The position numbers and the translations under genes were made by a program. The notes below the pieces were generated by a model. It had not been told where the DNA came from. It made no database searches and saw only the letters and a program-made list of their open reading frames with translations. A DNA stretch of 64,000 nucleotides from Brevibacillus fluminis (GTDB lineage: Bacteria > Bacillota > Bacilli > Brevibacillales > Brevibacillaceae), in NCBI RefSeq assembly GCF_003710825.1, contig NZ_RHHQ01000024.1, forward strand, positions 1 to 64,000, in the 5' to 3' direction. Shown one piece after another: positions 44,561-53,264 of this stretch (within the stretch, counting starts at the first letter, position 1; each line of letters starts with the position of its first letter).

Positions 44561-44707
44561 TTAACGGCTACGCTCGCGGTCTTTCTGGCTTTGGTAAACA
44601 AAATACCCGATAACCGCCAAAGAGCCAATTACCAAGACGGCAACGAACAGGTTGTGTGTGATCCATTCGTAAGCGGGCGTACCAACCCAGTTCATGAAAT
44701 ACGTCAT
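44561..44707 (-). CDS. 48-aa single-pass membrane protein
   Basis: Reads MTYFMNWVGTPAYEWITHN, then a hydrophobic segment (LFVAVLVIGSLAVIGYFVY, about residues 20-38) and a charged tail QSQKDRERSR. ATG 44707 overlaps the TGA of the upstream gene on the same strand by 4 bases (ATGA), strong evidence for translational coupling and a real gene. It resembles small membrane proteins of oxidase or transporter accessory type in layout only; no family recognised. Convergent with purD. Confidence 0.65.
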   Translation of the reverse strand: MTYFMNWVGTPAYEWITHNLFVAVLVIGSLAVIGYFVYQSQKDRERSR

Positions 44708-45177
44708 GTTGTGCTACCGGCTTGATGGTGCGAATGCACGACCGCATTGGTGATTTCATCCGCCATATTCATCATCATTTCATCTGTCATTTCTGTTTTC
44801 GCAGTGCTGCTGCTTTGCGCGCTGATCGGCGGTTTGGCGGTTGCTTGCGGTTGAGCAGTGTTGGTTTGGCTCATGCTATTCATGCTTGTGGCGTTTGCGC
44901 CCGCAGCCTGATTGCTGGAGGAGCCTTTTGTCATGGAATGCAGCGTCTTATCCACCATCATTCGCAGCACGTCTTCCTTGCGCGTGCTCGCCCCCATCAT
45001 TTTTAGCATCGGGCAAAAGCCGGTTACGCCTTCCGCCACTTTCATGGCTGACAAAAACATCAACCATCCCGGTGTCCTGTAGGGACGGCGGCTCATCTTG
45101 CCCGCACCATACGCTAATCCCAGCAACCCAAAGGTAATGCGAATAACGGCATCAATCGTACCTACGTTTTTTTGCAA
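44704..45177 (-). CDS. DUF2892 / YgaP-like membrane protein
   Basis: TTG 45177 is the preferred start: AAAGGGG lies 9 bases upstream, and the product then begins MQKNVGTIDAVIRITFGLLG, the canonical opening of DUF2892 proteins (157 aa). In-frame ATG 45186 and GTG 45213 are poorer, because the first has the site immediately adjacent and the second has almost none. Two membrane segments span residues 8-25 and 33-50, the second followed by GFCPMLKMMG with the conserved Cys-Pro. A long low-complexity tail rich in S, Q, A, N, T and M follows. The tail ends in an acidic helix and HSHH. Role unknown; coupled to the 48-aa membrane protein. Confidence 0.72.
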   Translation of the reverse strand: MQKNVGTIDAVIRITFGLLGLAYGAGKMSRRPYRTPGWLMFLSAMKVAEGVTGFCPMLKMMGASTRKEDVLRMMVDKTLHSMTKGSSSNQAAGANATSMNSMSQTNTAQPQATAKPPISAQSSSTAKTEMTDEMMMNMADEITNAVVHSHHQAGSTT

Positions 45178-45326
45178 GAGAAGCATCCCCTTTCTTTCAG
45201 ACTTAGGATGCACCTCTTGCCCAAAAAGAACTCAGGAAGGTTTTAGCGGATTTTTCGCTTTTCAAACTTTTGAAACGGCTATACACTTTTTGGTGATGAT
45301 AAAACTTGATAAGGAAGGTGGAACAT

Positions 45327-47102
45327 TTGCGTATCAGACCAATTGCAGAAGACTCGTACCTTCGCCTAATCCGGACAGCACGACGAATGGAACCGGCCAC
45401 ATGCTGGATCAAAGGTGCCAACGTATTGAACGTATATACACGGGAATGGCTTACGGCACATGTGGTTCTCGCTGGCGAGCGAATTGCTTACGTAGGAGAT
45501 GCCGAACCAATAGTAGATGAACGGACGCAGATCATTGAGGGTGAAGGCTACTGGCTCGTGCCTGGCTACATCGAACCTCACGCACACCCGTTCCAATGGT
45601 ATACCTTTGATTCGTTGACCGATTTCGCCTTGGCCACCGGAACTACGACGCTCGTCTCCGACACACTCCATTTAACTACTTCGCTTTCGCTTGAACAGGT
45701 CGAAGCGATCCTGCAGCAGCTCACAAACCATCCGGTTAAGCAATTTTTCTGGGCGCGGCTCGATCCGCAAATCCGTCTGGCAAAACAAAGCGAAGCGTTT
45801 CAAAAAGACGGGCTAGCCCGCCTTTTGGCACATCCTCTCGTCTTACAAGGAGGAGAGATTACGGATTGGACAGGCTTTTTGGCGGAGAATGAGGAGATTT
45901 TGTTTGGCATGAAGCATGCCCGCGATGTGGGCAAACGAATCGAAGGACATCATCCCGGTGCATCCGCATCGACGCTGGCCGTGGCGGCAGCTGCAGGAAT
46001 TACGGCATGCCACGAAAGCATTACGGCAGAAGAGGTGCAAAACAGACTCAGACTCGGCATGTACGCCACCCTTCGCCATTCCTCTATACGCCCGGATTTG
46101 CCTGAACTGCTCGCCGGAATGAAGCGTCTTGGCATTCCCTTTCATTCATCGCGTCTGATGTTGACCTCTGATGGTAGCACACCACCTATGCTGCGCCACG
46201 GTTTTACGGATTACTTAATTAAGCTGGCGATAGACGCAGGCGTGCCCGATGTCGATGCTTATGCGATGGCGACGGTCAATCCAGCACAATATTACGGTTT
46301 GGATGCTGAGATCGGAGGGATTGCACCTGGCCGGATTGCAGATATTTTGTTTTTGCGCTCGCCGCATGAACCCACGCCTGAGAAAGTGATCGCCAATGGC
46401 GAGCTATGGGCGGAAGGAAAGAAGCTGCTTCGCCAGACTCCAAAAATCAATTGGTCGGACTATCGCTTTCCACAGCCGAAGGAAAGGCTGCCATTGGTGA
46501 ATGAGGAATGGTTTCAGTTTCCTGAGATAAGCCCGGATGAACCTTACCCGCTGATTCAAATGGAGAATGCCGTGATTACCCGTGTCGTTTACGAGCGACT
46601 TGAATGCGATGAGACAGGGCGCATCAACTTTGATGCTCATCCCGACCTAGCACAGATCGTCACGATCGATCCCGAATCAGGCAAACGCTCGCAGGCGATT
46701 GTCAGGGGATTCGCAGTGAATTTGCAGGCGTTGGCAAGCAGTTATACCGTATCCACCGATATGATCGTCATCGGGCGTGAACCGAAAGCGATGAAACAAG
46801 CGCTCGAGCGGGTGTTGGAGCTGGGGGGCGGAATCGTGGCGATGGAGGAGGGCCAGATCTGCTTTGAGCAGGAACTGGCACTGGCAGGGAAAATGAGCGA
46901 TGAATCAATGGCGGAATTGATTGAAAGCGGCGAGGCGTTTGTCCGATTCATGAGGGCGAAGGGGTATAGGTATTTAGACCCAATTTATTCCTTATTCTTT
47001 TTCCAGGCGACCCATTTGCCCTATGTCAGAATGACGGCTGAAGGCCTTTATGATGTAAAAAAATCGGTAGTCATAAAAAAATCGGCTCCTTTATTCGAGT
47101 AG
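45327..47102 (+). CDS. Adenine deaminase homologue (YerA-like)
   Basis: Amidohydrolase of the adenine deaminase family, 591 aa from TTG 45327 (AAGGAAGGTGG 5 bases upstream). Metal motif VPGYIEPHAHPFQWY differs from the usual PGFIDxHVHIESS. IEGHHPGAS and TACHESIT near residues 205-232 supply further ligands, and LTSDGSTPP replaces the usual TDD. The C-terminal adenine-deaminase domain runs from about residue 400 (NAVITRVVYERL) and has LGGGIVAMEEG. It follows purD exactly as yerA does in B. subtilis, so a purine role is likely, but activity on adenine is not proven for this divergent branch. Confidence 0.78.
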   Translation: MRIRPIAEDSYLRLIRTARRMEPATCWIKGANVLNVYTREWLTAHVVLAGERIAYVGDAEPIVDERTQIIEGEGYWLVPGYIEPHAHPFQWYTFDSLTDFALATGTTTLVSDTLHLTTSLSLEQVEAILQQLTNHPVKQFFWARLDPQIRLAKQSEAFQKDGLARLLAHPLVLQGGEITDWTGFLAENEEILFGMKHARDVGKRIEGHHPGASASTLAVAAAAGITACHESITAEEVQNRLRLGMYATLRHSSIRPDLPELLAGMKRLGIPFHSSRLMLTSDGSTPPMLRHGFTDYLIKLAIDAGVPDVDAYAMATVNPAQYYGLDAEIGGIAPGRIADILFLRSPHEPTPEKVIANGELWAEGKKLLRQTPKINWSDYRFPQPKERLPLVNEEWFQFPEISPDEPYPLIQMENAVITRVVYERLECDETGRINFDAHPDLAQIVTIDPESGKRSQAIVRGFAVNLQALASSYTVSTDMIVIGREPKAMKQALERVLELGGGIVAMEEGQICFEQELALAGKMSDESMAELIESGEAFVRFMRAKGYRYLDPIYSLFFFQATHLPYVRMTAEGLYDVKKSVVIKKSAPLFE

Positions 47103-47158
47103 ATTCTTGTAGATTGGTGTCTTTTTAGGTAGATTTCGGTAGAATTCAGTAGATTGAA
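47099..47158. repeat. Six tandem 10-bp units (GTAGATTnnn)
   Basis: GTAGATT or a close variant starts at 47099, 47109, 47129, 47139 (GTAGAAT) and 47149. The unit at 47119 is degenerate (GTCTTTT). The period is exactly 10 bases. The first unit overlaps the stop codon of the adenine deaminase homologue. Confidence 0.75.
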
Positions 47159-47467
47159 TTGTCAGATTATAAATCAATCTGCATATTTCGCTTTATCACT
47201 TGAAAGCATTGATATAATCATTTTGAAAAATGTAACGACCATATATTGATTTTTGATCTGTAAATTCGATTTGATTGGGGATAATAAAAATATTTTTATC
47301 TCTTGTAAATTTTCTTATTTATCTTAAAATTAGTGAAGAACCAACGCATTCGGAACTTTTGTCCCGGTAGAGAGCGAACACAAAAAACAGAAATCGCAGC
47401 CTAGGTCGAAAGGTAAATTGGTTCCATCTTTATTGATTGTTAATTTCTAAAGGGGGATTCAATCATT
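47159..47467 (+). other. AT-rich leader region before livJ
   Basis: No gene seen. The region is much more AT-rich than its surroundings up to about 47335. GAACCAA (47338-47344) and TTGGTTC (47418-47424) could pair and close a 73-base loop in the mRNA leader, a possible regulatory fold. AAAGGGGG at 47450 is the ribosome binding site of livJ. I find no T-box or riboswitch core I can name. Confidence 0.4.
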
Positions 47468-48703
47468 ATGAAAAAGCGGACTCAATTGGGTGTTTTATCC
47501 GCAGCGTTCCTTGCAAGCATGGCGCTTTCCGGTTGTGCAGGCGGCAATACCGCCAGCAGCGGCAACTCCACGTCGGGCTCAAGCGGCTCGACGCAAAGCA
47601 GTGGGACAAGCGGTGAAGCACAGGCAGGCGGCAAAATCCTGATCGCAACGCAAAGCCCGTTGTCCGGTTCCCAATCCTCGCTCGGCGATGCGATTAAATC
47701 CGGGGCGGAATACGCTTTGAAACAGCAACAGGAAGAGTTCAAAAAAATGGGCTTCGATCTGCAATTGTTTCCGCAAGATGACCAGGCAGACCCGAAAATG
47801 GGCGTATCCAATGCGGAGATGCTCGTTTCCAATCCGGATGTGCTTGGGGTCGTCGGCCACCTGAATACCGGTGTTGCCATCCCGTCTTCTGTTAAGTACG
47901 AGGAAGGCAAGCTGGTCATGGTTTCACCCGCGAATACAGGTGTGAAGCTGACAGAGGAAGGCAAGAAGACGGTTCACCGCATTTGCGCACGCGATGATGC
48001 GCAAGGGCCGAAAGCGGCGATTTACGCCAAAAGCAAGCTGAATGTCAAAAACGCATTCCTGATCCACGATAAAACTGCGTACGGTCAAGGCTTGGCAGAC
48101 CAGGTGAAAGGGCAGTTTGAAAAAGATGGCGTGCAAGTTCTGGGTTATGAGGGAATCACCTCGGGCGAAAAGGACTTCAGCGCGGTCGTCAATCAGGTAA
48201 TCGCGAAAAATCCGGATATGATTTTCTTTGGTGGACTTTATCCGGATGGAGGTATTATTATTAAACAGGCTCGCGAAAAAGGGTACAAAGGCGCTTTCAT
48301 GGGCGGCGACGGTCTGGATTCGTCCGACATGGTCAAAATCGCAGGCGATGCGGCCGAAGGCGTTTACTTTACCTCCATCGCTGGGGACGTAACGCAAACC
48401 GAGGAAGGCAAGAAGTGGGCGGAAGAATACAAGAAAACGATGAACAAACCGTTGGAAACGTTCTCCGTCTATGGCTATGACTCCATGAGTGTTATTCTGA
48501 ATGGACTGAAAGAAGCCATCAAAGCGAATGGCGGCAAAAAGCCGACCCGCGAGCAAGTTCTTGATGCCGTTCACAAGACCAAGGATTACCAAGGTCAGTT
48601 TACGAAGGTATCATTTGATGATAAGGGTGACAACCAGTTTGCCGATGTATTCATCTACAAGTATTCGGGTGGAAAATCGGTATTCATCGGCAAAGCTGAA
48701 TAA
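47468..48703 (+). CDS. livJ: Branched-chain amino acid ABC transporter, substrate-binding lipoprotein
   Basis: 411 aa. Signal peptide with lipobox LSGC (lipidated Cys at about residue 23), a Ser/Gly/Thr-rich linker to about residue 52, then a type I periplasmic-binding fold starting ILIATQSPLSGSQSSLGDAIKSG. Blocks NPDVLGVVGHLNTGVAIPSS and KNPDMIFFGGLYPDGG are typical of Leu/Ile/Val-binding proteins. Anchored outside the membrane, it delivers ligand to LivHM. First gene of livJHMGF. Confidence 0.92.
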   Translation: MKKRTQLGVLSAAFLASMALSGCAGGNTASSGNSTSGSSGSTQSSGTSGEAQAGGKILIATQSPLSGSQSSLGDAIKSGAEYALKQQQEEFKKMGFDLQLFPQDDQADPKMGVSNAEMLVSNPDVLGVVGHLNTGVAIPSSVKYEEGKLVMVSPANTGVKLTEEGKKTVHRICARDDAQGPKAAIYAKSKLNVKNAFLIHDKTAYGQGLADQVKGQFEKDGVQVLGYEGITSGEKDFSAVVNQVIAKNPDMIFFGGLYPDGGIIIKQAREKGYKGAFMGGDGLDSSDMVKIAGDAAEGVYFTSIAGDVTQTEEGKKWAEEYKKTMNKPLETFSVYGYDSMSVILNGLKEAIKANGGKKPTREQVLDAVHKTKDYQGQFTKVSFDDKGDNQFADVFIYKYSGGKSVFIGKAE

Positions 48704-48753
48704 TTCGCAATATTCCCCGTTTTTAAGTAGCAGCATTCAGCCCAACCGGTCAA

Positions 48754-48788
48754 AAAGGGCGGCACGCGAGTGTGCGCCCTTTGCCTTT
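48754..48788 (+). terminator. Intercistronic hairpin between livJ and livH
   Basis: AAAGGGCGGCAC / GTGCGCCCTTT stem followed by GCCTTTTG. The T tail is interrupted, so it is probably a partial terminator or mRNA 3'-end stabiliser that allows more binding protein than permease. Confidence 0.6.
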
Positions 48789-48841
48789 TGGCCCACTTTA
48801 GGGATGAAATAGATTATTAAAGAAAGAAGGGATTCCACGCC

Positions 48842-49789
48842 ATGCTCTCAATTTTACCTCAAGTTCTAGTGGATGGACTGACGCTTGGATTCATGTACGC
48901 AGTCGTCGCACTCGGCTATACAATGGTTTATGGGATACTGGAGTTCATCAACTTCGCCCACGGCGAAATTTTCATGGTGGGTGCGTTTGTTGGAACAGAA
49001 GTTCTATTAATCGGCAACTCGCTGGGTGTCACGACAGGAATGAATCCATACGTTACCTTTTTCTTGATGTTAGTGGTAGCAATGGTTTTCACAGGAGCAT
49101 TAGGGGTCACGATCGAAAGGGTCGCGTATCGCCCATTGCGAGGCGCACCGCGTCTGGTTCCATTGATTTCAGCTGTAGGTGTGTCATTCTTACTGCAAGA
49201 CTTGGTTCGTTTTACAGAGGCAATTGCACGTGATGAGTTTTACCTGAATTCACCGATTCTTTTTAGCGGACAACTCAATATCGGATTTGCTTCCATTCCA
49301 ATTAAAGGTCTCATCGTCATTGTTCTTGCGATCATCATGATGGTTTCACTTACGCTTTTCATCAACAAAACAAAGTGGGGAATCGCCATGCGTGCCGTTG
49401 CGCAAGACCAAAAGACGGCATCGCTGATGACTATAAATGTAGACAAAGTCATTATGCTCACCTTTATGATCGGTTCTAGCTTGGGTGGCGCGACAGGTGT
49501 CCTGTTTGCGCAAAACTACGGAACCATCGATCCATACATCGGCTTCATTCTTGGGTTGAAAGCTTTTACCGCAGCTGTACTCGGCGGGATCGGCAATCTG
49601 CGCGGTGCGATGATTGGCGGCGTATTGTTAGGGCTATTGGAAATGCTGGCAGGGGCGTACATGGGCCCACTGACCGGAGGCGCGTTTGGTGCCGAGTATA
49701 AAGATGTATTCGCATTCAGCATTTTAATCCTGGTTCTCCTGTTCAAGCCGGAAGGGCTGTTCGGTGAAGCCGTGAAAGAGAAAGTGTAG
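48842..49789 (+). CDS. livH: Branched-chain amino acid ABC permease LivH
   Basis: 315 aa, about eight membrane segments. Starts VDGLTLGFMYAVVALGYTMVYGILEFINFAHGEIFMVGA, read in pieces, which is the LivH signature. GLKAFTAAVLGGIGNLRGAMIGG near residue 240 is the contact loop for the ATPases. Inner-membrane subunit paired with LivM. Confidence 0.95.
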   Translation: MLSILPQVLVDGLTLGFMYAVVALGYTMVYGILEFINFAHGEIFMVGAFVGTEVLLIGNSLGVTTGMNPYVTFFLMLVVAMVFTGALGVTIERVAYRPLRGAPRLVPLISAVGVSFLLQDLVRFTEAIARDEFYLNSPILFSGQLNIGFASIPIKGLIVIVLAIIMMVSLTLFINKTKWGIAMRAVAQDQKTASLMTINVDKVIMLTFMIGSSLGGATGVLFAQNYGTIDPYIGFILGLKAFTAAVLGGIGNLRGAMIGGVLLGLLEMLAGAYMGPLTGGAFGAEYKDVFAFSILILVLLFKPEGLFGEAVKEKV

Positions 49790-49799
49790 GTGAGAGTGA

Positions 49800-51068
49800 G
49801 TGGCAAATAAATTGAAATTTTCGCTGAAAGAAATCCCTCTTCTCTTTACCGTTTTGTGGGTTGTAGTATTCGCCAGCGCGCTTTATTTATTGGATAAATC
49901 GGTCATTGCGTTTGTCGGAATTTTGTTTTCCATCATTCTGGTGTATTACACGAAGGCTTCCAAAGCGGTACGAATGCTGGTCGGAGCCATCATCCTGCTA
50001 GTAATCATCCCGCTGGTAGCCGGGGACAACCGCTACTACATGGAGGTTGCGTCACAGGTAGGGATTTATGTCGCGATGGCCCTCGGGTTGAACATCGTGG
50101 TGGGCTTTGCCGGACTTCTTGATTTGGGCTATGTAGCGTTTTTTGCTTCCGGTGCGTATGCGTATGCAATTTTTGCAACAGCACAAGCGAATGAGTTCAT
50201 TCCAGGACACCTGTTTCCGCTCACAGGAAACTGGTTCTGGCCATTCTTGATCGTCGGTCTGATCGTCGCCGCTATATTTGGAATATTATTAGGATTGCCA
50301 GTATTACGGGTAAAAGGTGACTACCTCGCAATCGTAACGCTTGGCTTCGGGGAAATCGTCCGCATCATCTTCAACAACTTAGACAAGCCGATCAACATCA
50401 CCAACGGGCCGCAGGGTTTGACGCCAATTGCCACCCCTGAGCTGTTCGGAATAAAGATGAGCACGCCGTTTTATTTTTACTTCATCATCCTTGTCGTGAT
50501 CGCGTTTATCGTGCTTGCTAACATCCGCTTCGAGCATTCCCGCTTGGGTCGCGCATGGATTGCGGTGCGCGAGGATGAACTGGCAGCTCAATCGATGGGT
50601 ATCTCGCTTCTCCATACGAAGCTTGCCGCTTTTGCGACGGGCGCCTCGTTTGCAGGGGTAGTCGGCGTTATCTTTGCGGCCAAGCAAACGTTTATCGATC
50701 CGACCTCGTTTACGCTGATGGAATCGTTCGGGATTCTCGTCATGGTCATTCTGGGCGGAAGCGGCAGCATTCCGGGTGTTATTTTGGGCGCGGCTTTCGT
50801 TACCATTCTGCAAGTGCAGTTGCTGAAAGAGTTCTCCAATTTCTTGCACTCGATGCAATCGTCGGGCTTGATCAATTTGCCGACACAGCTTGACCCATCC
50901 AAATTCCAGCGGCTCATCTTCGGGCTTCTGTTGATCTTAGTCGCGCTGTTCAGGCCGCACGGATTAATACCGGCCAAGCGGAAAAAGGATGACATCAATG
51001 CGATCAAAAACAGCGGCTACAGTACAGAAAAGACGGGTATCTTGAGCAAGCTGACAGGAAGCAAATAA
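49800..51068 (+). CDS. livM: Branched-chain amino acid ABC permease LivM
   Basis: 422 aa, GTG start 10 bases after livH. About ten membrane segments. Family blocks: GLNIVVGFAGLLDLGYVAFFASGAYAYA in pieces near residue 95, PVLRVKGDYLAIVTLGFGEIVRI near 167, and the coupling-loop region ESFGILVMVILGGSGSIPGVILGA near 308. Second membrane subunit of the Liv transporter. Confidence 0.95.
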   Translation: MANKLKFSLKEIPLLFTVLWVVVFASALYLLDKSVIAFVGILFSIILVYYTKASKAVRMLVGAIILLVIIPLVAGDNRYYMEVASQVGIYVAMALGLNIVVGFAGLLDLGYVAFFASGAYAYAIFATAQANEFIPGHLFPLTGNWFWPFLIVGLIVAAIFGILLGLPVLRVKGDYLAIVTLGFGEIVRIIFNNLDKPINITNGPQGLTPIATPELFGIKMSTPFYFYFIILVVIAFIVLANIRFEHSRLGRAWIAVREDELAAQSMGISLLHTKLAAFATGASFAGVVGVIFAAKQTFIDPTSFTLMESFGILVMVILGGSGSIPGVILGAAFVTILQVQLLKEFSNFLHSMQSSGLINLPTQLDPSKFQRLIFGLLLILVALFRPHGLIPAKRKKDDINAIKNSGYSTEKTGILSKLTGSK

Positions 51069-51094
51069 AGCCTGCGACAAGGGGGATATGAGAG

Positions 51095-51871
51095 ATGGCG
51101 TTATTGGAAGCAAATGGGCTGACCAAGCGATTCGGCGGTCTGGTCGCCAATGAGAATGTCACGATAAAAATTGAAAAAGGAACGATCACGGCTGTCATCG
51201 GGCCAAACGGTGCGGGCAAAACGACGTTCTTCAATATGATCACCGGTTTCTATGTGCCGGATGAGGGGGAGATTCTCCTCAACGGCAAAAGCATCAAAGG
51301 TCTGCGCCCTGACCAAATCGCGGGCAACGGAATTACTCGTACGTTCCAAAACATCCGCCTGTTTAAAGAAATGACAGCGCTGGAAAACGTCATGGTAGGC
51401 GTTCACAGCCGCTTGAAGGCGGGCATTCTCGGGATTTTGTTCAATACGAAACGAGTGCGTGAGGAGGAAGAGCGCGCTCGAGTCGAAGCTTACAAGCTGT
51501 TGGAGTATGTAGGGATCGAACACATCGCCAACGAAGCGGCAGGCAGTCTGCCATACGGGCTGCAGCGCCGTTTGGAAATCGCTCGCGCATTGGCTACGAA
51601 TCCGCACATCATTTTGCTGGACGAACCGGCGGCAGGGATGAACCCGCGCGAGACGATTGAAATCACTGATTTCATCCGCAAGCTGAAAAACGAGCTGGAT
51701 TTGACCATCATTCTGATCGAGCATGATATGAAGCTGGTCATGGGCTTGAGCGAATACATTCACGTACTGGATTATGGCAAAAAAATCGCGGAAGGCACTC
51801 CGGAAGAGATTCGCAGCAATCCTCGCGTGATCGAAGCCTACCTTGGCAAGAGCGCCACGGAAGCGTCATAG
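51095..51871 (+). CDS. livG: Branched-chain amino acid ABC ATPase LivG
   Basis: 258 aa cytoplasmic ATPase. Walker A GPNGAGKTT near residue 33, LivG-type signature SLPYGLQRRLEIARAL near 150, Walker B IILLDEPAAGMNP near 170 and the LivG-specific insertion around residues 85-130. ATG 51095 follows AAGGGGGATATGAG. It works as a heterodimer with LivF. Confidence 0.95.
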   Translation: MALLEANGLTKRFGGLVANENVTIKIEKGTITAVIGPNGAGKTTFFNMITGFYVPDEGEILLNGKSIKGLRPDQIAGNGITRTFQNIRLFKEMTALENVMVGVHSRLKAGILGILFNTKRVREEEERARVEAYKLLEYVGIEHIANEAAGSLPYGLQRRLEIARALATNPHIILLDEPAAGMNPRETIEITDFIRKLKNELDLTIILIEHDMKLVMGLSEYIHVLDYGKKIAEGTPEEIRSNPRVIEAYLGKSATEAS

Positions 51872-51888
51872 AGGGGGAGGAAAAGATC

Positions 51889-52596
51889 ATGGCACTACTG
51901 GAACTGAAAAATATTCATACCTACTATGGCGGGATTCACGCGTTGAAGGGCCTCAGCATTCACGTCGACCAAGGCGAAATCGTCACCTTGATCGGCTCGA
52001 ACGGCGCGGGCAAATCGACAACGCTGAAGACGATTTGCGCCCAGACGAAGGCGAAAGAAGGCAAAGTGTACTTTGAAGGCAAAGACATCACGACCATGCG
52101 CACGCACGACATTGCGCTGGCGGGTATTGCCCATGTACCGGAGGGGCGGCGGATTTTCCCCAAGCTGACGGTGCGTGAAAACTTGGAGATGGGTGCTTTT
52201 TCGGTCACGGACAAAGCAGTCATCGATGAGGGCATCGAGCGGGCATTTCACTATTTCCCGCGGCTGAAAGAGCGGATCGCCCAAAAAGGCGGAACGATGT
52301 CCGGTGGTGAGCAGCAGATGCTGGCGATCGCCCGGGGTCTGATGATGAAACCCAAAATCTTAATGCTCGATGAGCCGTCGATGGGGCTGGCGCCGATTCT
52401 GGTGGAACAAATCTTCGATATCGTGACCGAGCTGAACCGCGAAGGCATGACCATTTTGCTGGTCGAACAAAATGCCAACCAAGCGCTTTCGGTCGCGCAT
52501 CGCGGTTACGTTATCCAGACGGGCGAAATCATCTTGAAAGACAGCGCTGAGCGACTGCTGACCAATCCGCAGGTGCGCGAAGCGTATCTGGCATAA
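51889..52596 (+). CDS. livF: Branched-chain amino acid ABC ATPase LivF
   Basis: 235 aa cytoplasmic ATPase. Walker A GSNGAGKST near residue 36, signature TMSGGEQQMLAIARGL near 136, Walker B ILMLDEPSMGLAP near 157. Start 18 bases after livG with GAGGGGGAGG upstream. Last gene of livJHMGF, followed by a hairpin at 52611. Confidence 0.95.
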   Translation: MALLELKNIHTYYGGIHALKGLSIHVDQGEIVTLIGSNGAGKSTTLKTICAQTKAKEGKVYFEGKDITTMRTHDIALAGIAHVPEGRRIFPKLTVRENLEMGAFSVTDKAVIDEGIERAFHYFPRLKERIAQKGGTMSGGEQQMLAIARGLMMKPKILMLDEPSMGLAPILVEQIFDIVTELNREGMTILLVEQNANQALSVAHRGYVIQTGEIILKDSAERLLTNPQVREAYLA

Positions 52597-52610
52597 AATT
52601 CAACACACGA

Positions 52611-52652
52611 GAGTCGATGGCATCTATGATCCATCGGCTCTTCATGCGTTTT
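52611..52652 (+). terminator. Terminator after livF
   Basis: GAGTCGATGG / CCATCGGCTC stem with a T-rich tail (TTCATGCGTTTT) that is imperfect. Confidence 0.6.
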
Positions 52653-52670
52653 GGGACATGGAGGAAAAGT

Positions 52671-53123
52671 ATGATCAGACGAATGGAGATTCAAAACGAG
52701 GCGGAGGCAGCAGAGGTGTTGCGCATCCAAATTCCGTCGTACCAAGTAGAGGCGGAGCTGATCGGGTTTGCCGATTTACCCCCGCTAAAAGATACGGTGG
52801 CGAGCCTGCAAGCGTGTGGCGAAACCTTTTATGGCTATTGGGTGGATGGCGAGCTAGCGGGTGCGATCTCGTATAAGCGCGAGGAAGACGTGCTCGATAT
52901 TCATCGGATGATCGTGCATCCTGCGCATTTTCGCAAAGGGATCGCGAGCCAGCTGGTTCAATACGTATTAGGACAAGAGCAAGGGCTGGAAAAGGCGATC
53001 GTCGCCACCGGCGCAAAAAACGAGCCGGCCAAAACGTTGTACCTGCGACACGGCTTTGAGGTGCTGCAGGATCAGGAGGTTGCACCAGGGGTTTGCATCA
53101 CGTTGTTTGAGAAGACTGTTTGA
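52671..53123 (+). CDS. GNAT-family N-acetyltransferase
   Basis: 150 aa from ATG 52671 (TGGAGG 8 bases upstream). Acetyl-CoA-dependent GNAT fold: the beta4 segment DVLDIHRMIVHPAHFRKGIASQL, read in pieces, has the conserved R-K-G-I-A pyrophosphate loop at about residues 90-96. GAKNEPAKTLYLRHGFEV, near 120, is the usual C-terminal motif. Acceptor unknown. Stands alone between terminators. Confidence 0.85.
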   Translation: MIRRMEIQNEAEAAEVLRIQIPSYQVEAELIGFADLPPLKDTVASLQACGETFYGYWVDGELAGAISYKREEDVLDIHRMIVHPAHFRKGIASQLVQYVLGQEQGLEKAIVATGAKNEPAKTLYLRHGFEVLQDQEVAPGVCITLFEKTV

Positions 53124-53152
53124 TTGCCGTGTAGAACATAAACAAATAGAAG

Positions 53153-53191
53153 CGACCGCCCAGCATGCAATTGTGAGAGGGCGGTCGTTTT
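53153..53191. terminator. Terminator after the GNAT gene
   Basis: GCGACCGCCC / GGGCGGTCGTTTT, 9-10 bp stem with T tail. Confidence 0.85.
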
Positions 53192-53264
53192 ATGTTGCGA
53201 TCTATATCCAGTTGAAATAATCTGATAAGATTGAAGGATGTAATTCAATGTTGGAGTGATGCCA

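Noticed and set aside
47099..47158. CRISPR array
   Set aside because: Units are only 10 bases with no spacers of 30 bases or so and no cas genes; it is a simple phased tandem repeat.
47338..47424. T-box or known riboswitch in the livJ leader
   Set aside because: The inverted repeat GAACCAA/TTGGTTC is present, but there is no T-box core sequence, no specifier loop and no terminator before livJ.
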